Source: Caulobacter vibrioides (GTDB taxonomy: Bacteria > Pseudomonadota > Alphaproteobacteria > Caulobacterales > Caulobacteraceae). From it: 64,000 bases of DNA. The position numbers were made by a program, and so were the translations under genes. The notes under the pieces were generated by a model. That model did not search any database, had not been told where the DNA came from, and saw only the letters and a program-made list of their open reading frames with translations. The DNA is taken from NCBI RefSeq assembly GCF_002858865.1, contig NZ_PJRR01000005.1:62001-126000 (forward strand), given 5' to 3'. Shown here in pieces: positions 37,045 through 46,013 of the stretch (positions are counted from its first letter, which is position 1; each line of letters begins with the position of its first letter).

Positions 37045-38349
37045 ATGCCCCTCGCGCCCAGCCGCCGCCATCTGCTTTCCGTCGCCGGTCTTGGCGCGCC
37101 GGCCCTGCTCGCCGGCGGCGCACGTGCAGACGCGTCCAGCCCCGCGACCAGCCTGACGCCCGACTCGATCCCCGTCGCCGAGCTCCATCGCCAGTTCGAC
37201 GTCGAGCCCGGCTACCACAACCTCGAGGCCGGCTACTGGAGCATGATGCCCCGCGTGGTGGCGCAGGCCTTTGCGCGCAACACGGCGATGGTGAACCGCG
37301 CCAACGCGATCTGGGCCCGCAACGTCCTGCCGGGCGGCGAAGGCTGGACCAGCGCCTTCCGCGCGGCCGAGGCGGCGATCGCGCGGCTGGTCGGCTGCGG
37401 CGCCGACGAGATCGCCATCGCCCGCAGCGGCGCCGACGCCCTTCAGATGCTGATCACCAACTACAAGCCGCTGAAGGCCGGCGACGGTGTGATCTGCTGC
37501 GATCTCGACTACGACACCATGATCGCCGCCATGCGCTGGCTGGGCACGCACAAGGGCGCCAAGGTCGTCGAGTTCGCCATGCCCGAGCCGGCGACCACGG
37601 CCAATATCCTGGCCGCCTACGAGGATGTTCTGAAGCGGACGCCGGAGGCCAAGCTGCTGCTGGTCACGCAGGTGTCCAACAAGACCGGCCTCGTCACGCC
37701 GGTGCGCGAGATCGTGGCCATGGCTCGCGCGCGCGGCGTGGACACCATCGTCGACGCCGCCCACGGCGTGGCCTGCCTGGATTTCCAGCTGGAGGATCTG
37801 GGCGCCGACTTCGTCGGGTGGTCGGTGCACAAGTGGACCTCGGCGCCGCTCGGGACCGGCGCGATGTATGTTCGCAAGAGCCGCCTGTCGGACATCGACA
37901 TCGCCTTCGAGAACCGCAACTTCCCGGACGATGACATCAACACCCGTATCCCGTCGGGTACGGTGAACTTCGCCGCGGTCATGACCATCCCGACAGCGGT
38001 GGACTTCCATTTCGCGGTCGGCGGCGCGGCCAAGGAGCGGCACATGCGCGGCCTTCGCGACCGCTGGGTCAATGCGGTCAGGGAGCTGGCGAATGTCGAG
38101 ATCTGCGTTCCGGACGATCCCGCGCGCTACTGCGCGATCACCAGCTTTCGCCTGAAGGGCATGACCACCGACGAGGCCGCGCGCCGGGTGCAGAAGCGCC
38201 TGTTCGACGCCCACCGCATCCACACGATCTGGCGCGGCGGCGTGCGCAAGGGGCCGGTCATCCGCGTCACGCCGGGCCTGTTCAGCACGCCGGCCGATGT
38301 CGACGCCCTGGCCAAGGCCCTGCGGGCCGAGCAGGCGATGCTGCTGTGA
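37045..38349 (+). CDS. Tat-exported PLP enzyme, aminotransferase class V (CefD-like)
   Basis: PLP-fold protein of the isopenicillin-N epimerase/cysteine-desulfurase superfamily, 434 residues. It starts with a twin-arginine signal (SRRHLLSVAGLGAPALLAGG), so it should fold in the cytoplasm and be exported. The PLP lysine is in GWSVHKWTSAPLGTGAMY, the cofactor Asp in VDAAHGVACLD, and SNKTGLVTPV precedes it. ATG 37045 has AGAGGAC upstream. The reaction (epimerase, lyase or transaminase) cannot be told. No antibiotic genes surround it, so penicillin chemistry is not implied. Confidence 0.85.
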   Translation: MPLAPSRRHLLSVAGLGAPALLAGGARADASSPATSLTPDSIPVAELHRQFDVEPGYHNLEAGYWSMMPRVVAQAFARNTAMVNRANAIWARNVLPGGEGWTSAFRAAEAAIARLVGCGADEIAIARSGADALQMLITNYKPLKAGDGVICCDLDYDTMIAAMRWLGTHKGAKVVEFAMPEPATTANILAAYEDVLKRTPEAKLLLVTQVSNKTGLVTPVREIVAMARARGVDTIVDAAHGVACLDFQLEDLGADFVGWSVHKWTSAPLGTGAMYVRKSRLSDIDIAFENRNFPDDDINTRIPSGTVNFAAVMTIPTAVDFHFAVGGAAKERHMRGLRDRWVNAVRELANVEICVPDDPARYCAITSFRLKGMTTDEAARRVQKRLFDAHRIHTIWRGGVRKGPVIRVTPGLFSTPADVDALAKALRAEQAMLL

Positions 38350-38395
38350 ATGTAAGAGGCTGTTTTGATGTTGAGCGAAGACAGCCATGTAAAAT

Positions 38396-38419
38396 GGCCG
38401 CCGGATCGCTCCGGCGGCC
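38396..38419 (-). terminator. Terminator after csbD
   Basis: GGCCGCCGGA / TCCGGCGGCC, a perfect 10-base stem with a 4-base loop. On the minus strand the tail is ATTTTA. It lies 24 bases beyond the csbD stop and may also stop the convergent PLP gene transcript. Confidence 0.75.
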
Positions 38420-38443
38420 GCCTTGTCAGTCATAGCCTGGCGT

Positions 38444-38626
38444 TCAGCGCTTGATCGCGTCGCCGAGCTTGTCCTGGGCCTTGCCGACCTTGTTCTGCAG
38501 GTCGCCCTTGGCCTTCTGGGCCGCGCCCTCGACCTGAAGCCTTGCGTTGCCCGTCGCCTTGCCGACGGCTTCCTTGGCCGCGCCCACGCCCTTGTCGATA
38601 GCGCCTTCGATGCGATTGGTGCTCAT
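38444..38626 (-). CDS. CsbD-like stress protein
   Basis: Small hydrophilic protein of 60 residues from ATG 38626: MSTNRIEGAIDKGVGAAKEAV then KGDLQNKVGKAQDKLGDAIKR. The RIEG / KGDLQ pattern of Lys-Gly-Ala-rich amphipathic helices defines the CsbD family, general-stress induced in other bacteria. Its molecular role is unknown. It has its own terminator. The TTG two codons earlier is a weaker start. Confidence 0.9.
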   Translation of the reverse strand: MSTNRIEGAIDKGVGAAKEAVGKATGNARLQVEGAAQKAKGDLQNKVGKAQDKLGDAIKR

Positions 38627-38692
38627 GGCCAAATCCTCTGCGTTGCTGTTGTGCGTCGCGGAGGAAACGGCGGCGGCCTTGTTCGGGTTCCG

Positions 38693-39538
38693 TCAGCGGT
38701 TGGCGCCGAGGGGGACGGTCGGGGTGGAGGCTGCGGCGATGGCCCCGGGCGGCGGCGGGGGCTGAGAGGCCTGGGCCTGGGTCACAGGATCGCCGGGCGC
38801 CTGATCGATCATCGCCAGGGTCTCGCGAATGAACTTGGCGTGGGTGACGATGCCGATTTCGAGACGCTCGCCCGAGAGCTCGACCTGTTGGGTCAGCACC
38901 CCGGCGATGAACTGCACATCCTGGGTGTCGTTCCCGCCCGGGCGGCGACGCGCGGCCTGCGCCATGAACACCGGCCCGCCCGAGTTTCCCGGGAACACCG
39001 AGAAGTCGAGCAGAAAGGTCGGGAAGTCGGTCGACGGCGTCAGCGGATAGGAGGCGACTCGCCCCGACCGCAGAATCGGAAAGCCCGCCGAATTGGCCGA
39101 CAGCCCCCTGGGAAAACCCAGGGCCATCATCTCGTCGCCAGGCCCCAGATTGAAGGCGTCGAAGGTGTCGTCCTTGGCCAGGTAGTTCAGCGGGATGGCC
39201 GCGCGGACGAACTCCTCGGGCGCCTCGACGACCAGGGCGGCCACGTCGCGGGTCGGATGCTTCACCCACAGCGGATGATCCCCGTCGCGGATCTTCAAGG
39301 CTTCAGGATCGTAGCGCCAGACGCTGTCGGAGCCCTGCACGCGATAGCCGATCCGGGCCGTCATCGACGGCATCCGCTCGAACACGTGGGCGGCGGTGAT
39401 GAGGATGGTGCGCGGCTTGCCGTCAGGGGTGGTGTCGGCGATCAGAAAGCCGGTACCGACCGTCCGCGAGCCGTCACCCAACGGTTGTTCCAGCTGCACC
39501 GTCGCCCTGATCAGGTCGACGGAGAGGTCAACCGGCAT
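38693..39538 (-). CDS. Trypsin-like serine peptidase, apparently cytoplasmic
   Basis: A 281-residue S1/HtrA-like peptidase. The full triad is visible: His51 in ITAAHVFE, Asp98 in HPTRDVAALVV and Ser186 in FPGNSGGPVF. Unlike HtrA/DegP there is no signal peptide and no PDZ domain. The C-terminus is a Gln/Pro/Ala-rich tail (QAPGDPVTQAQASQPPPPPG). ATG 39538 follows a strong poly-G ribosome site; a GTG nine codons upstream is possible. It lies 67 bases upstream of csbD. Target proteins unknown. Confidence 0.85.
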   Translation of the reverse strand: MPVDLSVDLIRATVQLEQPLGDGSRTVGTGFLIADTTPDGKPRTILITAAHVFERMPSMTARIGYRVQGSDSVWRYDPEALKIRDGDHPLWVKHPTRDVAALVVEAPEEFVRAAIPLNYLAKDDTFDAFNLGPGDEMMALGFPRGLSANSAGFPILRSGRVASYPLTPSTDFPTFLLDFSVFPGNSGGPVFMAQAARRRPGGNDTQDVQFIAGVLTQQVELSGERLEIGIVTHAKFIRETLAMIDQAPGDPVTQAQASQPPPPPGAIAAASTPTVPLGANR

Positions 39539-39669
39539 GACGTCCCCCCCCTCGATACGCGACACTCACTAGCCCGACGCTTGAGGGAGTTTGACCATAG
39601 CGCTTCTGCGCCGCAAGTTGTCGTTCTGCCGCACGCGCGGGTTGTTCAAGAGTACGGGGGAAATCTCTC

Positions 39670-41862
39670 ATGGATCGACGTCAGATGATGACGGGAGCCG
39701 CCGCGGCGCTTACGTCATCGACCGCACTCCTGTCTGGAACAGCTTTTGGATCGCCCATGACCGCCGACAACGCCGCCCGTCCCACGCCGCCGGTGGCCAA
39801 GAAGGTCCCCAAGACCATCACCCAGCTGGGCCGCACGCGGACCGACGACTATGCCTGGATGAAGGACGACAACTGGCAGAAGGTCCTGCGCGACCCCAGC
39901 CTGATCAAGGCCGACGTCAAGGAACACCTGACCGCCGAGAACGCCTACACCAAGGCCATGCTGGCCCCGACCGAAGCGCTGCAGGCGGCGATGTTCGAGG
40001 AGATGAAGGGCCGCATCAAGCAGGACGACGCCAGCGTCCCGGCCAAGGATGGTCCGTTCGAATACTACACCCGCTATGACAAGGGCGCGCAGCACCCAGT
40101 CCACGCCCGCAAGCCCGTCGGCGGCGGGGCCGAAGAGGTGCTGCTGGACGAGGAGAAGGAAGCCAAGGGCAAGGCCTTCTACCAGGTCGGCGCGGCCAGC
40201 CATTCGCCCGATCACAAGCTCTATGCCTGGGCGGTCGATGAGCAGGGCTCGGAAGTCTTCCGCATCCATGTGAAGGACCTGGCGACCGGCGCCCTGCTGG
40301 GCGAGGCCGTGGACAGCACCACGGGCGACTTCTGTTTCTCGCCCGACGGCCAGTGGTTGTTCTGGACGTTCCGGGACGACAATGGCCGTCCCGCCAAGAT
40401 CTATCGCCGCCCGATCAAGGGCGCGGCCAAGGACGACGTGCTGATCTATGACGAGCCCGACGAGGGCTTCTTCATCGGCGTCGGCGTCTCCAGCTCCGAG
40501 AAGTACGTCGTCATCTCGTGCGGCAACCAGGAAACCAGCGAAGCGCTGCTGATTCCGGCGGCGAACCCGACGGCCAAGCCGGTGGTCTTCCACCCGCGCG
40601 AGGTGGGGCTGCGCTACGAGGTCGAGCACTGGAACGACCACTGGGTGATCCGCACCAACGCCGACGGCGCGGTCGACTGGAAGCTGGTCACCACGCCGGA
40701 GACCGCGACCGGCAAGGCCAACTGGAAGGACTGGGTGGCGCATAAGCCCGGCCGCCTGATCTCGGGGACCATGGCCTACAAGGCCTGGTTCGTGCGCCTG
40801 GAGAAGGTCGACGCCCTCAACCGCGTCGTCGTCACCGCCAAGGACGGCGCCGAGCACGCCATCGCCTTTGACGAGGCCGCCTACGCCCTGTCGCTGGAAG
40901 GCGGCTATGAGTACGACACCGACACGGTGCGCTTCGTCTACAACTCGATGACCACGCCCCGGCAGTGGTTCGACTACGACATGAAGAGCCGCCAGCGGAC
41001 CCTGCGCAAGACCCAGGAAATCCCGTCGGGCCACGATCCGTCGAAGTATGAGACCCGCCGCCTGAACGCCAAGGCCGCCGACGGCGCCGAGGTGCCGATC
41101 TTCGTCCTGATGAAGAAGGGAACCAAGCTGGACGGTTCGGCTCCGCTGCTGCTGTACGGCTATGGCAGCTACGGCATCTCGATGGAGCCCAACTTCTCGA
41201 TCCGCAATTTCAGCCTGGTGGACCGGGGCTGGATCTGGGCCACGGCCTGCCCGCGCGGCGGCTCGGAAAAGGGCTGGAGCTGGTTCCTGGACGGCAAGAA
41301 GTTCAAGAAGAAGAACACCTTCACCGACTTCATCGCCTGCGCCGAGCACCTGCACGCGGCCGGCTATGGCAAGCCCGCCAGCACGGTGGCCTATGGTGGC
41401 TCGGCCGGCGGCCTGTTGATGGGCGCGATCACCAACATGCGGCCCGATCTCTTCGCCGGCATCATCGCCGCGGTGCCGTTCGTCGACGTGGTCAACACCA
41501 TGAGCGACACCACCCTGCCCCTGACCCCGCCCGAATGGCCCGAATGGGGCAATCCGCTGGAGGATAAAGAGGCCTACGACTACATCGCCAGCTACTCGCC
41601 GTACGACAATATCGGGCCCAAGCCCTATCCGGCGATCCTGGCCACCGGGGGCCTGTCCGATCCGCGCGTCACCTACTGGGAGCCGCAGAAGTGGGTCGCC
41701 AAGCTGCGCCCCGCCACGACCAGCGGCAATCCGGTGCTGCTGAAGATCAATATGGAAGCCGGTCACGGCGGCGCCTCGGGCCGCTTTGATTTCCTCAAGG
41801 AGATCGCGCTGGACTACGCCTTCGCGGTCTGGGCCGTCGAGAAGGGCTGGACGAAGGCGTGA
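39670..41862 (+). CDS. ptrB: Prolyl oligopeptidase family S9A, oligopeptidase B-like (PtrB)
   Basis: Serine peptidase cleaving short peptides, by family after basic residues. The protein has 730 residues. A Tat-like leader (MDRRQMMTGAAAALTSSTALLSG) suggests export. After the beta-propeller region comes the alpha/beta-hydrolase domain: Ser578 in YGGSAGGLLMG, Asp664 in GGLSDPRVTYWEP and His699 in EAGHGGASGRFD. This last block and the end AFAVWAVEKGW fit oligopeptidase B better than prolyl oligopeptidase. The gene is preceded by GGGGGA. Confidence 0.9.
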   Translation: MDRRQMMTGAAAALTSSTALLSGTAFGSPMTADNAARPTPPVAKKVPKTITQLGRTRTDDYAWMKDDNWQKVLRDPSLIKADVKEHLTAENAYTKAMLAPTEALQAAMFEEMKGRIKQDDASVPAKDGPFEYYTRYDKGAQHPVHARKPVGGGAEEVLLDEEKEAKGKAFYQVGAASHSPDHKLYAWAVDEQGSEVFRIHVKDLATGALLGEAVDSTTGDFCFSPDGQWLFWTFRDDNGRPAKIYRRPIKGAAKDDVLIYDEPDEGFFIGVGVSSSEKYVVISCGNQETSEALLIPAANPTAKPVVFHPREVGLRYEVEHWNDHWVIRTNADGAVDWKLVTTPETATGKANWKDWVAHKPGRLISGTMAYKAWFVRLEKVDALNRVVVTAKDGAEHAIAFDEAAYALSLEGGYEYDTDTVRFVYNSMTTPRQWFDYDMKSRQRTLRKTQEIPSGHDPSKYETRRLNAKAADGAEVPIFVLMKKGTKLDGSAPLLLYGYGSYGISMEPNFSIRNFSLVDRGWIWATACPRGGSEKGWSWFLDGKKFKKKNTFTDFIACAEHLHAAGYGKPASTVAYGGSAGGLLMGAITNMRPDLFAGIIAAVPFVDVVNTMSDTTLPLTPPEWPEWGNPLEDKEAYDYIASYSPYDNIGPKPYPAILATGGLSDPRVTYWEPQKWVAKLRPATTSGNPVLLKINMEAGHGGASGRFDFLKEIALDYAFAVWAVEKGWTKA

Positions 41863-41878
41863 GCGCGACGTTCGAAAT

Positions 41879-41986
41879 CCTCCCCCCAGCGGGGGAGGTG
41901 TCCGCAGAGCGGACGGAGGGGGAAGTTGGGCCGGAATCGCTTCCCTCTCCGGCCCTGCGGGCCACCTCTCCCACGGGGAGAGGATT
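41879..41986. repeat. Intergenic inverted repeat with GAATC in the loop
   Basis: CCTCCCCCCAGCGGGGGAGG with GCGGACGGAGGGGGAAG, then CTTCCCTCTCCGGCCCTGCG with CTCTCCCACGGGGAGAGG. GAATC is at 41934-41938 in the centre. It is a relative of the 6375 and 17575 units. Confidence 0.8.
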
Positions 41987-41990
41987 TTAG

Positions 41991-42542
41991 ATGACCGTCA
42001 TGATCCGCCCCTCCACCGACGCCGACATCCCGGCCATCACGGCCATCTACGGCTGGAACGTGCTGAACGGTCTGGGCACCTTCGAGGAGATCCCGCCCGA
42101 CGCGGCCGAGATGGCGCGCCGGCGGCAGGGCTTCCTGGATCGCGGCCTGCCCTATTTGGTCGCCGAGCTGAACGGCAAGGTGGTGGGCTACTGCTACGCC
42201 GGCCCGTTCCGTCTGCGCGCGGCCTATCGCTATACGGTTGAGGACAGCGTCTATGTCTCGCCTGAGGCGGTCGGCGCGGGGGTCGGCAAGGCGCTGCTGT
42301 CGGCCCTGATCACCGCCTGCGAGGATTTGGGGGTGCGACAAATGTGCGCAGTCATCGGCGACAGCGGCAACGCGGCCTCCATCGGCCTTCACGCCGCTCT
42401 TGGCTTTGAAAAGAAAGGCGTTTTCCCGGATATGGGCCACAAATTCGGCCGCTGGGTGGACCTCGTCTGGATGCAGCGCCCCCTGAACGGCGGTGGAGCA
42501 ACCCCGCCAGACACGCCTGGGATGAGTCTGAGCGGCGTCTAG
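41991..42542 (+). CDS. GNAT N-acetyltransferase, phosphinothricin/MnaT type
   Basis: Transfers acetyl from acetyl-CoA to an amino group; relatives act on phosphinothricin or on methionine analogues. The protein has 183 residues. Motifs are MIRPSTDADIPAITAIYGWNV, GTFEEIPPDAAEMARR, YRYTVEDSVYVSP and the acetyl-CoA loop GAGVGKALLSALI, then NAASIGLHAALGF. The ending GKKFGRWVDLVWMQRPL pattern (here GHKFGRWVDLVWMQ) is typical. The last 20 residues are Gly/Pro-rich and extra. Confidence 0.9.
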   Translation: MTVMIRPSTDADIPAITAIYGWNVLNGLGTFEEIPPDAAEMARRRQGFLDRGLPYLVAELNGKVVGYCYAGPFRLRAAYRYTVEDSVYVSPEAVGAGVGKALLSALITACEDLGVRQMCAVIGDSGNAASIGLHAALGFEKKGVFPDMGHKFGRWVDLVWMQRPLNGGGATPPDTPGMSLSGV

Positions 42543-42615
42543 CCAGCGCTGTCAAATCAAGACTTAACTTGTCGCCACGCACGATGTTCGCAGAACAGAG
42601 GATCGGGGCTCAGGC

Positions 42616-44439
42616 TTGGCGCCGTCTAAAGGTGAAGACTCGCGGCTTGTCAGGATCGCCCTGACAGAAGCCTACGTGCCGATCGCGCGTGGCTATCTGC
42701 TGGCGGCCGCCATCTACAATTCGCTGATCGCCATCGCCCATCCGTTCTACGAGAAGGGTCTCGCCTTCGTCATGCTGACGAGCCTGACCGGGGCCACCGC
42801 GATCTATGCGTTCAGCGCGTGGTTTCTGTTGCGGCGGCGGCGGATCGTGGGCGGCCACCTGGAGTGGCTGGTCCTGGGGATGAACGCGCTCTTTTTAGGG
42901 CACGTGACCGCTTTTCACCTATTTCACCTCGAGCCACAGAAGTTGATCTACTTCGTGCTGCTGGCGCTGGTCTTCGCCACCTCGGCGCCGAGCCGCCGTG
43001 TGGCCAATGTCAGCGTTGGCGCCGCGCTCGTCAGCCTGGTCTTCATCGCGCGCGGCGCGCCGGGCGATATGGTCAACCAGTACCTGTTCGTCGGCCTGGC
43101 CGGAGCCTTCGCGGCGGTCGGCATGTCGACCCTGATGCGGGGCGTGGTCGGCCGCGAGGTGCGCGCGCGTCTGGCCAGTCAGGCGCTCAATGACGAGCTC
43201 GAGCGGGAGCTGACCGAGAACCGTCGCCTGCGCACCGAGGCCCAGGCCCTGGCGCTGGCCGCCGAGAAGGCCAACCGCGCCAAGTCCGAGTTCCTGGCCA
43301 CCATGAGCCACGAGATCCGCACGCCCCTGAACGGCGTGCTGGGCATGGCCCAGATCATGGCCTCGGGAAAGCTGCAGGTCGACCAGCGTCGGCGCCTGGA
43401 AACGATCACCGCCTCGGGCCAGTCCCTGCTTGGCCTGATCAACACCATCCTGGACGTCTCGCGCATCGAGGACGGCAAGATGGAGATCGTCGAGGGCCCC
43501 TTCGATCTCACCGCCCAGATGCACACGCTGAGCCTGCTCTATGGCGGCCTGGCCCGCGACAAGCATCTGGATTTCAGTCTGGAGACCTCACCGGCGGTCG
43601 CCGGCTGGCGCCAGGGCGATGGCGAGCGGTTGCGACAGGTGCTGTCGAACCTGATTTCCAACGCCATCAAGTTCACGGACAGCGGCGCGGTGCGCGTCAC
43701 CCTGGACGGCGACGATCAAGGCCTCGTCGCGCGCGTGTTGGACACCGGTGTCGGAATTCCCGAGGCCCAGCGCGAGCGGCTGTTCACCAAGTTCGCCCAG
43801 CTCGACAGTTCCAGCACGCGGCGCGTGGGCGGATCGGGTCTGGGGCTGGCGATCTGCAAGTCGCTGGCCGAGCTGATGGGCGGAGAGATCCGCTTCCTGG
43901 CGCCGGCCGAAGGCGGCGCTTGCTTCGAGCTGACTTTGCCCATGGCCCGGATCGACCCACCGCCCGCCGTGGCCGCCCCGCCCGCGCCGGCGCTGGCGCT
44001 GGCTCCCGCATCAGCGGATGAGGACGCCGCGCCGCGAATCCTGGTGGTCGATGACAACCAAACCAATCGCGCGGTCTTGCTGACCCTGCTGGGACATCTG
44101 GGCGCCGACGCCCATTTCGCCGTGGACGGCCGCGATGCGGTGGCGATGTGGGAGCAGGACCGCTGGGACGTCATCCTGATGGACATTCACATGCCCGAGA
44201 TGGACGGCCTCCAGGCCTGCCAGGTGATCCGGGAGGGCGAGCGCCAAGGCGGCCGCATGCGCACGCCGGTGGTCGCGGTGACCGCCAGCGTGCTGCCCCA
44301 TGAGCGTTCCTTGTACGTGGAGGCGGGCATGGACGCCGTCGTCCCCAAGCCCGTCGAGGTGCCGAAGCTTCTGGAAGTGTTGGCCAATGTTCTGGCCGAC
44401 GCCGACGAAGCCGCCGTGGAAACGCGCGGCGCGGCCTGA
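42616..44439 (+). CDS. Hybrid sensor histidine kinase with receiver domain
   Basis: Membrane sensor kinase, 607 residues. Five or six N-terminal membrane helices (about 25-170) are followed by a coiled coil (ELERELTENRRLRTEAQALAL). The phosphoacceptor is His232 in MSHEIRTPLNG. ATP-binding boxes are NLISNAIKFT, DTGVGIP and GGSGLGLAI. The C-terminal receiver has Asp523 in LMDIHMPEMDG. Start is TTG, the only in-frame start with a G-rich site (GGGGCTCAGGC). The stimulus is unknown. A very similar layout is repeated at 59858. Confidence 0.92.
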   Translation: MAPSKGEDSRLVRIALTEAYVPIARGYLLAAAIYNSLIAIAHPFYEKGLAFVMLTSLTGATAIYAFSAWFLLRRRRIVGGHLEWLVLGMNALFLGHVTAFHLFHLEPQKLIYFVLLALVFATSAPSRRVANVSVGAALVSLVFIARGAPGDMVNQYLFVGLAGAFAAVGMSTLMRGVVGREVRARLASQALNDELERELTENRRLRTEAQALALAAEKANRAKSEFLATMSHEIRTPLNGVLGMAQIMASGKLQVDQRRRLETITASGQSLLGLINTILDVSRIEDGKMEIVEGPFDLTAQMHTLSLLYGGLARDKHLDFSLETSPAVAGWRQGDGERLRQVLSNLISNAIKFTDSGAVRVTLDGDDQGLVARVLDTGVGIPEAQRERLFTKFAQLDSSSTRRVGGSGLGLAICKSLAELMGGEIRFLAPAEGGACFELTLPMARIDPPPAVAAPPAPALALAPASADEDAAPRILVVDDNQTNRAVLLTLLGHLGADAHFAVDGRDAVAMWEQDRWDVILMDIHMPEMDGLQACQVIREGERQGGRMRTPVVAVTASVLPHERSLYVEAGMDAVVPKPVEVPKLLEVLANVLADADEAAVETRGAA

Positions 44440-44505
44440 CATCGCTCGCCCGGGAGCCGCGCAGACGGTCAGGCTGCAGACAGGCGGAGCCAGACAAGCA
44501 GACAC

Positions 44506-44533
44506 GAAAAAGGGGACGCCGCCGCGTCCCCTT
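44506..44533 (-). terminator. Terminator between the kinase and mucR1
   Basis: AAGGGGACGC / GCGTCCCCTT with loop CGCC, preceded on the plus strand by GAAAA (minus-strand TTTTC tail). It lies between convergent genes and probably serves mucR1, perhaps both. Confidence 0.85.
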
Positions 44534-44559
44534 CCCGTCTTTTCAAGCGCTGTAAGCGA

Positions 44560-44988
44560 TCAGCCCTTGCGGCCGCGGGTCGTCTTGCCCTTGCGGCCAC
44601 CCTGGCCCAGGCCCAGGGCCTTGGCCATCTGCGAGCGCGCTTCGCTGTAGGCGGGCGCGGTCGTCGGATAGTCGTTGGGCAGGCCCCACTTGGCCTTGTA
44701 TTCGGCCACGGTCATGCCGTGGGTGGTCAAGTGACGCTTCAGCGTCTTGTAAGGCTTGCCGTCCTCGAAGCTGATCAGCGCCTCAGGCGTGATGCTCTTG
44801 CGGATCTGGGCCGGCGTAGCCTTGGTCACCACTTCAACCGTCGGCGCCGGCGGCGAGCCAATGCCGGCCAGCGCATCATGCGTCGCCCGGATCAGGGCCG
44901 GAAGTTCCGACACTGGCGTCGAATTATTGGCCACATAGTTGGCGACGATTTCAGCGGTAAGCTCGATTAGGGTAGCTTTATCTTCCAC
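44560..44988 (-). CDS. mucR1: MucR/Ros-family regulator lacking the finger cysteine (MucR1 by position)
   Basis: Second MucR of the window, 142 residues from GTG 44988. That start has CGGAG eight bases upstream and aligns with MucR2 (MEDKATLIELTAEIV against [15 protein letters not shown]). The DNA-binding core is ALISFEDGKPYKTLKRHLTTHGMTVAEYKAKWGL. Where MucR2 has Ile-Cys-Leu before EDG, this protein has Ile-Ser-Phe, so the zinc cysteine is missing. Zinc-free Ros-type domains are known in Mesorhizobium. In C. crescentus MucR1 and MucR2 act together on CtrA-controlled G1 genes. Naming is from gene order. Confidence 0.85.
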   Translation of the reverse strand: MEDKATLIELTAEIVANYVANNSTPVSELPALIRATHDALAGIGSPPAPTVEVVTKATPAQIRKSITPEALISFEDGKPYKTLKRHLTTHGMTVAEYKAKWGLPNDYPTTAPAYSEARSQMAKALGLGQGGRKGKTTRGRKG

Positions 44989-45308
44989 GTTCAAAACTCC
45001 GTTCCCCTTGTATCCGGGATTACACGGTCGCCTCAGAAAAACAAGTAGTTTGAAACTGAAATCAAACTTGCTTCGTGAACTGTTGTAACAATTGCGGCGT
45101 GTTGATCGCCAACGACATGGCGAAAATTCGGGCAATTAAATCGATGAACACCCGGCGATCACGAGCGGTACAGCAGCCTCAACCCCGCCGGGCGCGCCTC
45201 TATCTCGCAACCGCGAACTGGACTTGAGGCTACATAACGCTATTCGATGAATACGTCGCACCCTTGCCGCGCTTGACGTCACAACGCAGCGAGCCGCCCA
45301 CAGGCGAC
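44989..45308. other. Upstream region of mucR1, no gene
   Basis: About 320 bases between mucR1 and the ABC gene, both on the minus strand. The half nearest mucR1 is A+T-rich (TTGAAACTGAAATCAAAC, TTGTAACAATTG) as expected for a promoter. I see no open frame of note and no terminator for the export operon entering from the right. Confidence 0.6.
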
Positions 45309-46013
45309 TTACGAAAAGCCGCCAGGGTCGCGGACGTTCGAGGTCAGCCTGCCGTCACTCAAGGTCAGGCGACGGCCACATCGCGCCGCCACACCGTCAT
45401 CATGCGTGCAGATCAAGAAGGTCGCGCCCTCCTCCCGATTGACCTCGCGCATCAGGTCCAGAACGCGATCCGCCGATTCCCGATCCAGGTTCCCGGTCGG
45501 TTCGTCGGCGATGATCAGGTCGGGCCGGTTCATCAGGGCGCGCGCGATGGCGACGCGCTGCTTCTGCCCGCCCGAGAGCCGCGCGGCGGGAAAGTCGATC
45601 CGGTCTTCCAGGCCCACGCGCGCCAGAAGATCGCGCGCCCGCGTGCGCATCGCCCGCGAAATGCCCCCGCCCGGCGCGGCGGCCGGAAAGGCGACGTTCT
45701 CCATCGCCGTGAAGTCGGGCAGCAGATGGTGGAACTGGAAGACAAAGCCCAGGCGCTGATTGCGGAACCGCGCGCGCATCCGCTCGGACAGATCATCGAC
45801 CCGCTCGCCGCTGATGCTCAGGGTTCCGGCGGTGGGACGCAGCAGCAGGCCGATGATCGACAACAGGGTCGACTTGCCCGATCCGGACGCCCCGACCATG
45901 GCCGCCAGCTCGCCCTGGCCCAGCGTCAGGTCGATGCCTTTCAGGACGCGGGTTTCCTCATCGCCGTTGTGGAAGACCTTCTCGATCCCCCGCGCTTCGA
46001 TCACGTTGGTCAT
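45309..46013 (-). CDS. ABC transporter ATPase, MacB/LolD type
   Basis: ATP-hydrolysing subunit of a membrane extraction/export complex. The protein has 234 residues from ATG 46013. Walker A GASGSGKST, Q-loop FQFHHLLPDFTAMENVAFP, signature LSGGQKQRVAIARAL, Walker B LIIADEPTGNLD and the H-loop THDD. The wording NVAFP and EPTGNLD is typical of the LolD/MacB group. Its start overlaps the permease stop (ATGA). The longer frame upstream is within the permease gene. Confidence 0.93.
   Translation of the reverse strand: MTNVIEARGIEKVFHNGDEETRVLKGIDLTLGQGELAAMVGASGSGKSTLLSIIGLLLRPTAGTLSISGERVDDLSERMRARFRNQRLGFVFQFHHLLPDFTAMENVAFPAAAPGGGISRAMRTRARDLLARVGLEDRIDFPAARLSGGQKQRVAIARALMNRPDLIIADEPTGNLDRESADRVLDLMREVNREEGATFLICTHDDGVAARCGRRLTLSDGRLTSNVRDPGGFS

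Noticed and set aside
37045..38349. Beta-lactam biosynthesis from the CefD-like gene
   Set aside because: No penicillin-pathway genes are nearby; CefD-like PLP proteins are common and functionally diverse.
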